The position numbers were made by a program, and so were the translations under genes. From NCBI GenBank assembly GCA_003254925.1, contig QANZ01001248.1, positions 20,762 to 84,761 of the forward strand: a stretch of DNA of 64,000 bases, read 5' to 3'. Positions 12,163 to 23,700 of the stretch are shown here, piece after piece. Source of the stretch: Chamaecrista fasciculata (taxonomy: Eukaryota > Streptophyta > Magnoliopsida > Fabales > Fabaceae). The notes under the pieces were generated by a model. That model saw nothing but the letters and a program-made list of their open reading frames with translations. It was not told the DNA's origin and searched no databases. Numbering within the stretch: the first letter of the stretch is position 1; each line of letters opens with the position of its first letter.

Positions 12163-12815
12163 ACTATGTTTAAATAAAGTAATTTAAGAAAGAAAAACAA
12201 TTTTTTTAAAGTGGTGACTTTCCAGAATATATTAAAATTTCCTTGTTAGCCCAATATATATAAGGTTTAATTAATTCGTTGGTTGTTATAATTTTTTAAA
12301 TTTTTAATTAAATCTTTATGATTTTAATTTATGTAATTGAGTTATTATACTTTTTATTTATAATACTGTAATCAAAATTATATCATTGAATAACAATATA
12401 ATTTTGTCTCCTAACCTATATTGTTGTAAATAAAAATGATTATTATTCATATTAAATACATAATAAGCATCTTAATCAACAACAATTTTATAACATTTAT
12501 TAAAAAATCGTGGATCACCTTCAAATTAGGATGTACAATTTAATTTAATTGTCAAGTAGTCTTGGATTTTGTATTAACTTTAATTTGAAGAAGATATAAT
12601 TTTAAAAAAAATTATTAAAATTTGTTTATTATAATTCTTATTACATTAAATAAGGCTAATAATTATTTTTTTGTTATGTTAGTTGTGAGAAGAAGAAATT
12701 TGTAGTTATTTAACAAGAGGATTTTAAGTACAAATGAAGTAAAATTATAGGGACTCAATTACAAAAATTAAAATTATTGAGACTTAATTGAGTGGTGAGA
12801 GATTATCAAAGAAAT
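12163..12815. other. AT-rich intergenic DNA, no gene seen
   Basis: Very AT-rich. Weak inverted relations between 12265-12420 (taattaaatctttatgattttaattt) and 12715-12790 (attgagacttaattga) suggest another decayed foldback. Confidence 0.45.
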
Positions 12816-12826
12816 AACTTCCTCAC

Positions 12827-13034
12827 GTCAGCAAATGTTGTCCTAGTTAGTAAGGAGTCGACTCATAATCTACAAGATCGTAAATTCGATTCTCGCTGCT
12901 AATGTGAGGGCCTTGTTGGTAGGCAATCTGTAAGTACCTCTCTAAATGCTCATAGAGCCTAGAGCCATGCTTTGGCCTTGGTGAGCTCCTAGGATTCAAC
13001 TCACCTAAACTAATTTTTTCACACAAAAAAAAAA
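12827..13034 (+). mobile_element. tRNA-derived SINE, plus strand
   Basis: The head contains an A-box-like 'ctagttagtaagg' and a B-box-like 'aattcgattctcg', both spaced as in a tRNA. The body carries 'ctgtaagtacctc' and 'gattcaactcacctaaact', and the element ends in a run of A. A near-perfect 11-bp target duplication flanks it (aacttcctcac at 12816-12826; aactttctcac at 13035-13045). Same family as the copies at 3.8, 10.5 and 14.2 kb. Confidence 0.75.
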
Positions 13035-13084
13035 AACTTTCTCACTAATTATTTATCTTATCTAAAGTTATTATTGTGTGAACT

Positions 13085-13374
13085 ATAGATAAAATTGGTC
13101 TCATATCTTTGCAAAAAGTTTCACCGCCAGTCCCATTTGATCAAAATATATGAGACCAGTTCTGCAACTGACTCAAAGATACGAGACCGATTCTGCAACT
13201 TGACTAATAAATATAGGACCAATTCTGTAACATGAACCAAAGATATGAGACAAAAAATGTAACACAAGACCAAATCTGCAACTTGAGCAAAATATATGGG
13301 ACCAAAAGTTATGAGATCAAATTGAAACTTTAGCCAAAGTCATGGGACCAAAAGTGCACATTTGGCCTTTCATT
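13085..13374. repeat. Foldback-type repeat relic
   Basis: Made of repeated units such as 'tatgggaccaa', 'gagaccaattctgcaact' in one orientation and 'ggtctcatatctttgc' in the other. It ends with 'gggaccaaaagtgcacatttggcc', the family's right end. Related to the elements at 10.2, 11.2 and 27.1 kb. Borders are approximate. Confidence 0.55.
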
Positions 13375-13496
13375 TATTAAATGTCTAATATAAGCCAAAA
13401 AAACTTATTCAATGATCACCGTTAATCAAAATATTTATAAATATTAAAAAGAGTACAAAGTTTAGACAAAAAAAAGAGTATATAAATAAAAAAAGG

Positions 13497-13862
13497 GTAA
13501 ATTACACTTTGGTACCCTGTGGTTTGAAACCTGAACTTTAGTACCCTGTGGTATTCTCTATTAACACTTTGGTACCCTTTGGAGCTATTTTGTAATTTTA
13601 ACCATAACAAATTTTGTAAAAATTACATATTGACCCTAATTTTTTTTTTAAATTTTCATTTTAGTCCCTAGATAATATGTATCTAGGGACCTATTTGTAA
13701 TTTTTTGAAAATTTTTTGAGGTTAATATGTAATTTTTATAAAATTTGTTATGGTCAAAATTACAAAATAACTCCAAATGGTACTAAAGTGTTAATGGAGA
13801 ATACCACAGGGTACCAAAGTGTATGGTTTCAAACCACATGGTACCAAAGTGTAATTACCCTA
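13497..13862. mobile_element. Foldback MITE (gggtaaattacactttggtacc ends)
   Basis: The left end 'gggtaaattacactttgg' is inverted at the right end 'ccaaagtgtaattaccc', and most of the about 365 bp can fold on itself (caaattttgtaaaaattac / ataaaatttgttatgg). The same family occurs at 53.7-54.2 kb. No coding capacity is seen. The A-rich flanks prevent a firm call of the target duplication. Confidence 0.65.
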
Positions 13863-14004
13863 AAAAAATCAAATTAACTAAATAATTTGTAAAATTTGTT
13901 TATTTCAAAATGTAATAAATGATTAAATTTAAAATTTAATAATAATAATAAGATTTTTTATAACAATAATAATAAGATTAGTAATGAAAAATTTAGCTTT
14001 TATA

Positions 14005-14608
14005 AAAAACCACCATTATTATATACACACACATACATATTTATTAGCTTTGAAATAAAACCAATTTTTTAACTTTATAAAATAAACATATTTATTAAAT
14101 ATTAAAAATTTTAAAATAAAAAAATTCCATAAATAAAAACAGAAAAGATTTCCTTAAATCATATATTTTAGGTTTGATAAACCACCATACATATATGGGA
14201 TTTCCTTCCTTGAAATAAAAATATATTTTTTTGTCAATAAAGGTCGGCCCAGTTGGTAAGGAGTCGACTCATAACCCACAAAGACGTGAGTTTGATTCCC
14301 ATTGCTGATGTGAGGATCTTGTTATTAGGCGATCTGTAAGTACCTCTATAAACGCTCATATAGCCTATAGGTCTATCTTGGCCTTGGTATTCGCGGGACC
14401 CAACTCACCTAAACTTTAGCTTAAAAAAAATATTTTTTTTTTACTTTATAAATTAAACATGTTTCTTCAATATTAAAAATTTAAAAATAATTTTTTTTCA
14501 TAAATAAAAACAGAAAAAGATTTCCTTAAACCATATATTTATTTAGGTTTGATAAACCACCATTATTATATACACACACATACATAATGGGATTCCCTTC
14601 TTTGAACG
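14005..14608. repeat. Imperfect tandem duplication just upstream of the myotubularin gene
   Basis: The blocks 'actttataaa(a)ttaaacat..tt..tattaaaaatt', 'cataaataaaaacagaaaagatttcctta' and 'aggtttgataaaccaccat' occur at about 14071-14200 and again at about 14442-14560. 'caccattattatatacacacacatacata' occurs near 14010-14040 and 14560-14590. The second copy runs into the 5' end of the myotubularin gene. A SINE sits between the copies. The promoter-proximal region of this gene has thus been duplicated and split by a retroposon. Confidence 0.65.
14234..14432 (+). mobile_element. tRNA-derived SINE, plus strand, 0.28 kb upstream of the myotubularin ATG
   Basis: A-box-like 'ggcccagttggtaagg' and B-box-like 'gagtttgattccc' are well kept. 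They are followed by 'ctgtaagtacctct', 'aaacgctcatatagcc' and 'gggacccaactcacctaaac', then A-rich sequence. It is the best-preserved copy of the family in the window, and its head reads like a tRNA gene relic without the 3' half. Confidence 0.75.
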
Positions 14609-14712
14609 GCAGGTGAACCATCTCATCGCGCTCTCTCTCTATGCCTCTCGCTCTCTGGTCGAGAGACTCACTTGCATTACATACACGTCTCAGTGATTTC
14701 CTCTTTGCCTCC

Positions 14713-17700
14713 ATGGCCGCACCCAAGCCACGCAGTAATAATCGATCAAGGTCTCTTAGGGACGCTTCTGATGAGTCCCCCAAGTTGGAGGGCACTGGTT
14801 CCTGGGATGTCCTCCAATGGACCAAGTTTGAGGTTCCTTTCTTTCTTTCTTTCTTTCCTTCCTTATTCGTTCGCAATTTTGTTTCTTTGCGTCTTAATTT
14901 TTTGTTTTATCTGAATCTATCTGCAGCCCAGTTCACGCCGCTTCTCGCATGCCAATTTGGATTTCTTGCTTGACGAAGAACAAGTCATGGTTGAGGTATG
15001 CTCTTCTGTTTTTAGTAATCTGAATTGATTTCCTAGAGCAGTTTACAGCTCATTTTTCATCTCGTATGTACTCTGTGTGTTGTTGCACTTGTAACGGGTT
15101 CAAATCCTGAACAAGCCTCTCTGCAAAAAGTAATTGCACTTGCACTACTTTTTTTACTGTATGTAACCTTAGCTGAAAACACAGAATATGTGGGATTTCA
15201 GGATGGTGCAAGGAATGATGAGGGCGATTTTGAATGTGTCCTGTATGCTGAATTAGTCAAGTTTAACCTTTAGTAATATCCATAGTTTTTGTCTAGTGAC
15301 TGATAATTTTAAGTGCAACTATTATCCTGATGATCTCTAAAAATTTTGAAGAAAATTAGGAGATAATATTCCTCAAGAGTGCGTTCACTGAGGCTGTGAT
15401 GACGTTACAGTGGGAAAATTGTACCATATCATGCGTCAAAAAATGTCAATAACATGACATGATTAAATTATCCCCTTTCCCCTTCCGTAACATAATAGAT
15501 GTATATTATTATTTGTAACCGAAAAAGGGTACAAGTTTTTACTTATCAATTCATCATCAAATAATGAAAAACAAACTATTGAAACGACCATTATATCTAA
15601 GTAGTATGCAACGCCACGGACCCTTCATAAAGCTAAGGAGGGACTGGAGGACATGGATGTCAAATTTAGAATTCTACAGTGATAAGACAATTTATTATCT
15701 AATTTTGTTGATGTACTTTCTTGCTAATTCTGGTATTGGTTCTCAAATCCTGGATTGTGGGACATGGAAAATTCTTTAGGGTTTACTTTGAGTTGCAGTC
15801 TCTTGGTTTAAAGAGAAACTTGCTCCTTTGGAATATAATGAGCTTGATCATAGATGACCAAAAATATTCAAATTGCTAGTTTAACAATTTGTTGAAGTTG
15901 AAAATAGTAGGACTTAGAAAGAAAGCTTAAGGATCCATCTTAGTGTTCATATATTTGTGAGCAAGTGTGTGAAGTGTTATTTTACTTCTCTTTTATATTT
16001 ATTTTGAATTTTGAATTTCTTAATCATTCGTGCCTCACTTTAATTTTCCCCTGAGCATACAATATGTCATGTGCCATGGACTTAGGAGCTCCTATCACAT
16101 CCATGTGCCATTAACAACTATGGTTTTTAGCAATTCAAGTCCTAGTGTTTTGTTTTTTTTACTTTTGCTTTCTGTTTGAATATGTTGATGAGATTTATCA
16201 GCATATGATGATTACTTTCAGGGACATGGTGTTGTTCTTGTTAATTCAGATGATGCGGGCACATTGATGGTAACAAATTATCGTCTTATTTTTCTGGTAA
16301 GTCATTCATGTAATATTTCATGCATCTGAAAGCTAGTTTTTGACTAGGCAATATAATGTAGGAGAGGTCCTGCATTTGTGATTTGGTCCTTGGATCCTAG
16401 AAAAGTTATTAATGTTATAGTGCTTTTTTCAAAATTCTTGCTAAAATAATTTTGGGAAAATGAGAAGTTTTGGAAGATCAAAAATTAATTTGGAGGGTAG
16501 GGTGTTGAAGAAGATAAAAGAGGATGATTAAAAGCTGTATATTTTGATTTAAGACAATTATCTGTATTGATGTTTCATTGTTATCACTTGATCAACTTTT
16601 CAAGTTAAGATATGGTTTATGATTCTGCTTTTCCAACTTCTCATTGTGTTCCTTATTATCAATGGTCACTGACAAAAGAAATTTTGTGCCCACCCCTTTA
16701 GTGAAATGTCAGAGATACAGTTCCAAAATTAAAGAAATTCTGCTCCTGAGGATCAGCGGCTATTTTTTTGTGCTTTTATGTGCATCATTTTTTTTTGGCC
16801 AAAATGCTTTTATTTTGCATCTGCTTCTGCTGTATTTGAGTAATCCTGTACCAGATTATTTATCTGTAAATTTACTATATTGAGAATATTTATTCTGACT
16901 TGCTCTTGCTTACCTCTTCTAGAGTGATCGAACCAGAAATATCATTGCTCTTGGAACAATTCCACTTGCAACGATTGAGAAGTTTAACAAGATAGTAAGT
17001 TCTTAAACATACTTGCTATACTACACGTTTCTATATTTTGCTTAACATGTTTTCTGTTAATAAATTTGCATATGCTGTGTTAGATTGAGTTGTGCCATCT
17101 TTTCTCTTCAGCCTACTTTTAACATATTTATAACAAATAGGGTTGACCTAGTATAAACAGAGATGCACAATTAAAGTTTCTATTGCTATGTTGAAGTGAT
17201 AAATGATGTACTTTCTCACTAGTTTTAGTTACACTTTTTACCAAGATTCCATGCATATACCTCTTAATAGAATTTCGCCAGCTTCTGGTTCATATTATAT
17301 ATTTTCATGCCATTTTGGGTTTATTCTTTTTATTAAATGTTTTTTGTTGCTTCTCTTTTCAGCATATCTTCTGTTTGTTCATGTCACCCTATTTTCTCAA
17401 ACTTCCAAAGTTTCCTCATTGGCTATAGAACAATTACATTCCCCTTATTCTTAGTTATTTTTAGGTTCTTTTTGTTTATCTGTACAACTCTATGAACATT
17501 GGCAAAATTACAAACTGTGTACCTAAGTTGGCTGATACAGTGAAATGTGGGTTTAGTATTTTGATTTGTTTGTTTTGATTTTTTTTTTTAAAAAATTCCT
17601 AGCATGGGATCAATTTTTGTACTGGTTAATTTGTTCATACCAGCATCAGGAATTGATGCTTATAGTTTGTTTACTTATTTTAATTTTGTAATAATTTTAG

Positions 17701-20700
17701 TTTGTATCGTATGTTCTTAGAATCCATCTTCTTTTTACTCTATAAGGGCTAAACAATTTATCTCACAACCAGAAAATCTGTTTGTGCATCATATTCTGTG
17801 CTGGACTGCTGATTCCGTCTTTTATCCAGTTTTATTTCTATTTTTAATTGTTTTGAAGCTCATACTGCTATAATCCAAATGTAGGCTGTAAAGGTTCAGT
17901 CAGCTAATCGTCAATCTGACCAGAAACTACCACAAAGACTACTCCAGGTTATTGGTATGCTCTCAAATAAGTTTATTTTCAATATGGAATTAATTATTTT
18001 ATCCAAGAAAAGAAAAAGTTGAATCGATGCAAGATCTCCTCAAAGACAAGCAAAAAGAAATAGTAAGTAGTCCAAGAGGGTCAAAGATACTTGAAAGTTG
18101 ATCAATCCCTTTCCATGTTGTAAATGGAAACTCCATTAGAAAAAAAGAGCATCGGACGAGCTTTTAAGAGAGGATGTATGGACTATCCTATCCTATATAT
18201 TTATTTGGAGGAAAAGAGAGGTCCTTCAAAATCCAAGATCTCTCTTCAACCAAATAGGCCAAAGTATGCTAAAAATTGCTGAATGCCATATAATTTGACC
18301 TCTTTGTTTTGACCAAAATTGTTGGAGTGTATACCAACCCATGAGAAACTGCTCTAAAGAGTAGTACAAACCTGATGTTCACCAAGAACTGCAAAACAAT
18401 TATTCCATGAGGAATTTGCAGCATGGCTTGATGTTTATGAATTAGATTAGCACAATATAATGCATATAATTGGAGGAAAGATCTTATGTATCAAAATAAT
18501 AAGATAGAAGAAGGATGTTTTAGTTGATTGGAGGTTTTACGTAAATTATGGAATACTACAACTGTATATGGATTCCTCTCTGTAATTGTATTTGTTTTAG
18601 TCAAAATTACATGAGTGGGTGAATATGTTGGCGGCTAACAATATTTGGCTAGATAGAAATTCAATCTGTAATTGTAATATTGTATTATATTTTGGTTGAA
18701 ATTATCTGGATGGGTGAATATATTGGTGACCAACAATATAGTCAATTATGTGATTTTGATCTGATGTATCAAAATTCAAAATAATATAATTATTCTTCAT
18801 AACTTCCCTCAGCTTAGGTTTGTTTAATATTATTTTTAATAATGAAAAAAATTAGGTAAGGTGCTTTAGATCCTTGCTATAAAAGTTCACTGATTATTGG
18901 ATGACATGTAGATTTTAAAAGTTTTTCTTTATATTCTCTCTGTCATGTTCGGTCATTCAAACATTTTTTGCCACATTTTTTTATTTTTAATGGTGAACTT
19001 GATACTAAAGATATAATAAAATTTTTGTAATCCTAGTCCTTTAATGATAATGAATCATTTGTGGAAGAGAGACGTAAAAACAAAATCTTATAATAAATAA
19101 GAAACAACTTGAAAAGAGTACATCAGCTTGAAAGAGCCTTTCGATCCTCTGCATGTAGAACAAAGGTAACCCCTTTGGAAAAATAAGTTTGTCGAGGCTA
19201 GGAAAACTTATACCAAAGAATTTGTGTGGATAAAAATTTTCAGTGGAAACCTCTGGGTCTTTAATTTCTAGTAAATGGTACCACCATCCTGCAAATAATG
19301 CACACTTTAACAAATCCTTATGAAACATCCTCACTCATGATCCCCCTATTATACTGTTTCTTCTGTTTAATGTTTTACTTGATTCTTCATAAGTGTAGTA
19401 TGGTAATTTATCTATTGCTCTTGAATGTAGGAAAAGATATGAGAATTATGGTTTTTGGTTTCAGGCCTCGTACAAAACAGGTAATTCCACTGTGATGGTA
19501 ATCGTGTCTTTCGTAATACATTGTGTTATTGGTCTTGAACACTTAAGCCTCACTTGTACCCTTTATTGTCAAGAAATGATGCGTATTTACCATGTGGAAG
19601 TACATATAGATATAGTATATTCTGCCACACATTGTCTTTGCATGTAAAGATAAAAGCATGAGAATTTCCATGAGCCTAACTCTTACATATTTGTGCCTCT
19701 GATTCTGCCATTGCAACAAACATTTTGCTCAACTTACATGGATTGAATTAGTTACAAGCCCCAATTTCTGACCTTAACGAAGGAGTGATGTTTCAATACT
19801 CTAGTAGTTATTGTATTCCTAATCGGCTGGACTTTTGTGGACTTATTACAGTTTTGACTTTTGAGTTGTCAACATTTATTTCAGGTTTAGGAACATGAAC
19901 TTCTTACTGTCATGTTTTGTTGCTTAATCAATAGTGTCTGTAAGACTGTAACTGATAATCTTGTTGTAAAGTTAGTTATTAACTTATGATTCACATTATA
20001 TAATATCTGGATAAATAATAAAATAAGCTCCTATTTTGCAAATTGAGTCGTGGACCTCTAAATGGGTGATGTCATTTTCTTCTTTTATGTGTGGGGGTTT
20101 AACATTTATCTCTAAATCTTACAGAGACGTGTGATATTTGATGCCTTATTAAGGACTACAAAGCCTGTCTCGATATGGGATCTCTATGCATTTGTATCTG
20201 GACCTTCTAGGTTTAATAACTCTAACCCAAAGGTGCGCTTACTCGATGAGTATTTCCGGCTACTTGGGAAAGAATTTTATCGTGGATCAATCAATATGAT
20301 TGAAAGTGAGTCCTTTACATTGTCAAATGACTTCTGGAGAATAAGTCGTGTGAACTCCGACTACAAAATGTGTCAGACCTATCCATTTGCCTTGATTGTA
20401 CCAAAGAGTATTAGGTATTTCATTGAGATGATTTTAATTTATTTTATTTTCTGTGGTAATACAAATTTCAATTTTTTTCATTTCAGTTATGTCTGTTTGT
20501 TGTGGTTTATTCTGCCAAAACCATTCATCTAACGACTTTGTTTGGTCCTAATGCTAGTGATGATGAAGTGCTCCAAGCCTCCAGCTTTCGTGGAAGAGGT
20601 CGGCTGCCAGTAGTTTCATGGTGCCATCCAGGTAAATAAAGATTCTTGATTTCATTATTTTAATTACTTGGAAATTTTTTGCTTTTTATTTTGATTTTTT

Positions 20701-23700
20701 TTTTCCTTTTCATTGTTTTACATTTTGGCATCTCAATTCAAGACTATACTTATGACTTAATTCAACTGTTGATATATAGGTAATGGAGCAGTTCTTGCAC
20801 GTTCATCCCAACCCTTAGTTGGTCTTATGATCAATACGAGGAGGTAATGCAGATTATTTAGTCAAACACGTCAAAGCCAAATGAAAAAAAAAAAAATCCT
20901 TTTCAGACAGGAATTTTGAGGGGCAATACTGTTACTACTTTTTATAAGACAATGTAGATCATAGTAGAAGTGGTACATATGACAGTTCATTGTTTGGTCA
21001 ACTCCCGATATTGTAAGTTTAAACCTTAGTTGATTTTATGCATTATAAATAGTGACATACTTTTTATTTGTCTTCAGCAACACAGATGAAAAGCTTGTGG
21101 CGGGATTTTGCAGCAGACTTAATGATGGCTCACGTAGGTGAGGTTATAGTCATAATATGTTTTAGCATTTTATGCTGTATTGTTCCCTTGTTGATATATG
21201 TTTCTCCTGGCAAAATAAAAGCAAAAATGTGTGTAACACTGTCTTGTTAAATATTCACATGGATTTTGTGTCCATAATAGATCTTAATTCATGAGGATTT
21301 CCTATTTGTATTAATCAGATCCAAATATCATTGTTAATATTAGCTGTAAGTTTGTTGGATTTTCTTGTATAATAATACAACATTTAATTTTATAACAGAC
21401 AGTACAATAGGTTGCATGTCTGGGTAGTTCGAGTAATATATATTTTTTCCTCTTTTAGGAAGCTATATATTGCTGATGCAAGACCAAGGAAAAATGCATT
21501 AGCTAATGGGGCCATGGGAGGTGGTTCAGAATCATCTTCAAATTACTTCCAATCTGAGGTATGTGGAAGTCTTAAATTGTTGATGTATTGTTTCTTTTAG
21601 TTATATTCTAAGTATTGTTTTTTATTATTGTTATTATTATTATCAGATAGTTTTTTTGGGCATAGACAACATACATGCAATGAGAGAAAGCTTTGCTCGG
21701 CTGAGAGAATACCTAGATACTCATGGCAGAGCATCATCAGATGGAAGGTCATCATTTTTGGTTAGTCTACAAATCTTAGAAAGATCTAGTTACTTATGTC
21801 CTTGATGTTTTGGGTAAGAAATGAAAATGATATGCTTTGGAGTAGTTGATTGTCACACAATGCAATATTGAAGTTGATATATTTGCAGTTATGGTTGATA
21901 TCAGGAAAGTTGACCATTGACCTTGGCATATGCTTAATTGTTATTTGGTTTCTTTTTTCTTGATTCATTATCTTACATGATTTAAATTTTTTTTCCCTTT
22001 TGAAACAAATGGAATTGATTGAGATTTCTGCTCATTGCGTACTATCAATTTTATTAACTTCGTTTTGAATTGTCATTCTGTTCTATCGAACATCGGGAAG
22101 ACTATCATGTTTCTAATGGGCTGGAGGGGCTTCATGAGGGTTGACAATTTTTTTTAAATGGTTCTATTTACAGAGGCATGGTGGGTCAACATGGGGTGGA
22201 GGTAATTTAAGTAGTATGTCTACTTCAGTATCAACGCTTGGAGACAGCGGATGGCTACTACATGTTCAAAGTGTATTAGCTGGTGCTGCTTGGATTGCTG
22301 CCCGCCTTGATATGGAAAAGGCTTCTGTTCTTGTACATTGCAGGTACTTATAATGGTGCATTTTTTATTGTTTCGTTTGATGAAGTTAATGATAGCTGCT
22401 TTTATATTTCTAATTTCTTTTTGGTATACGAATATGATAATCAAATTGATTTGGTGTTTTAACATTTTTTCTTATGTAGTGATGGATGGGATAGAACAAG
22501 TCAGTTGGTTTCTCTAGCTAATTTGTTACTTGATCCATATTATCGCACATTTAAAGGGTTTCAGGTGAGCACTTCTATTACTCTTCTGATTATAGAGCCT
22601 TTAGGTACACTATTATCTTGCATTCCTTGCTTGGTATCTTGGATACTATGGTATAATACAAGACCCCATGGTATAAGGTACATTAAAATTTATATTCAGA
22701 TGTTTGGTTTACATTAATCATTTACAGAAGTTTATATAGTAAAACTTTTGAAATGAGATGCCTATGGTTTTTGGGTAGCTCTTATACTAATGTCACTAAG
22801 CTGTCATCTATGTCTCTTGGTATTTTCGATAACTACAAGCAGCATATGTACCACAAAACAAAGTTACCAGGATAAAGATGACTGTACTAATTGGCTGCAT
22901 TATATTACATGCTGTTATAAAATGACCATTGCTTCTACCTCTTTTTGCAGTTTGGTTTTTTTGGATAATTTGATTCTTTCAACAACTATTTTTTTTTTTC
23001 TATTTTCTTGTCATGTGTGGAATTTTAAGCAATGTCATTAGCCCTTTCTATTGTGCTTCACAAGCTGTTCTTCCTCGGGCAGGCACTTATTGAGAAAGAC
23101 TGGCTAGCATTTGGTCATCCATTTTCTGATCGTATGGGATTGCCAGTTGTGTCTGGAAGCAGCAACATGCCTTTTGAGTTAACTAGACAGGCTTCTACTG
23201 GAAGTTTCCCATCGTCACCCATGCGCCAGTCATCAGGAACATTCACTTCTCAGTCACCCACTTCTCATGCACAGACTTCAAGCACCTACTCCCCAATATT
23301 TTTGCAGGTCTATTTCTTTAATACCTTTAGGTATCAGTCAATTAATCCAGTTGATTATTATAATTCAACTTGTTTATTCTTTCTACTCTTCGCATCTGTA
23401 TGAATCTCATCTCACCTTTAACACAAACTTTTAATTACTTTTTCAATTTTGATTTATTTTTTAAAAAAATTATTTAAAGTTTGATCACAGTGGATGTTGC
23501 TATTTGTTATTAAATATTGGCATCACCATCAATGTGGGATCCATGATTTGCCCTGAAATTAGATGCAAAACAAGGCTGGTCCACAATATTTTATGCTGTC
23601 TTTGTGAGGTTTTAAGAGGCTCGCAGAAATTTCTTTCTGAGAAGAAAAAATAGCTATGACATAATATATTTGTGCGAGAATGTGCCTATAACTCTCTAGA

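Noticed and set aside
14234..14432. tRNA gene call from A- and B-box motifs
   Set aside because: No cloverleaf 3' half or acceptor stem; the same sequence recurs with a long body and A-tail, so it is a SINE.
19041..19334. 97-codon minus-strand frame in myotubularin intron 5
   Set aside because: Its composition is not obviously random, but I can assign no family and see no neighbouring exons; could be a transposon relic.
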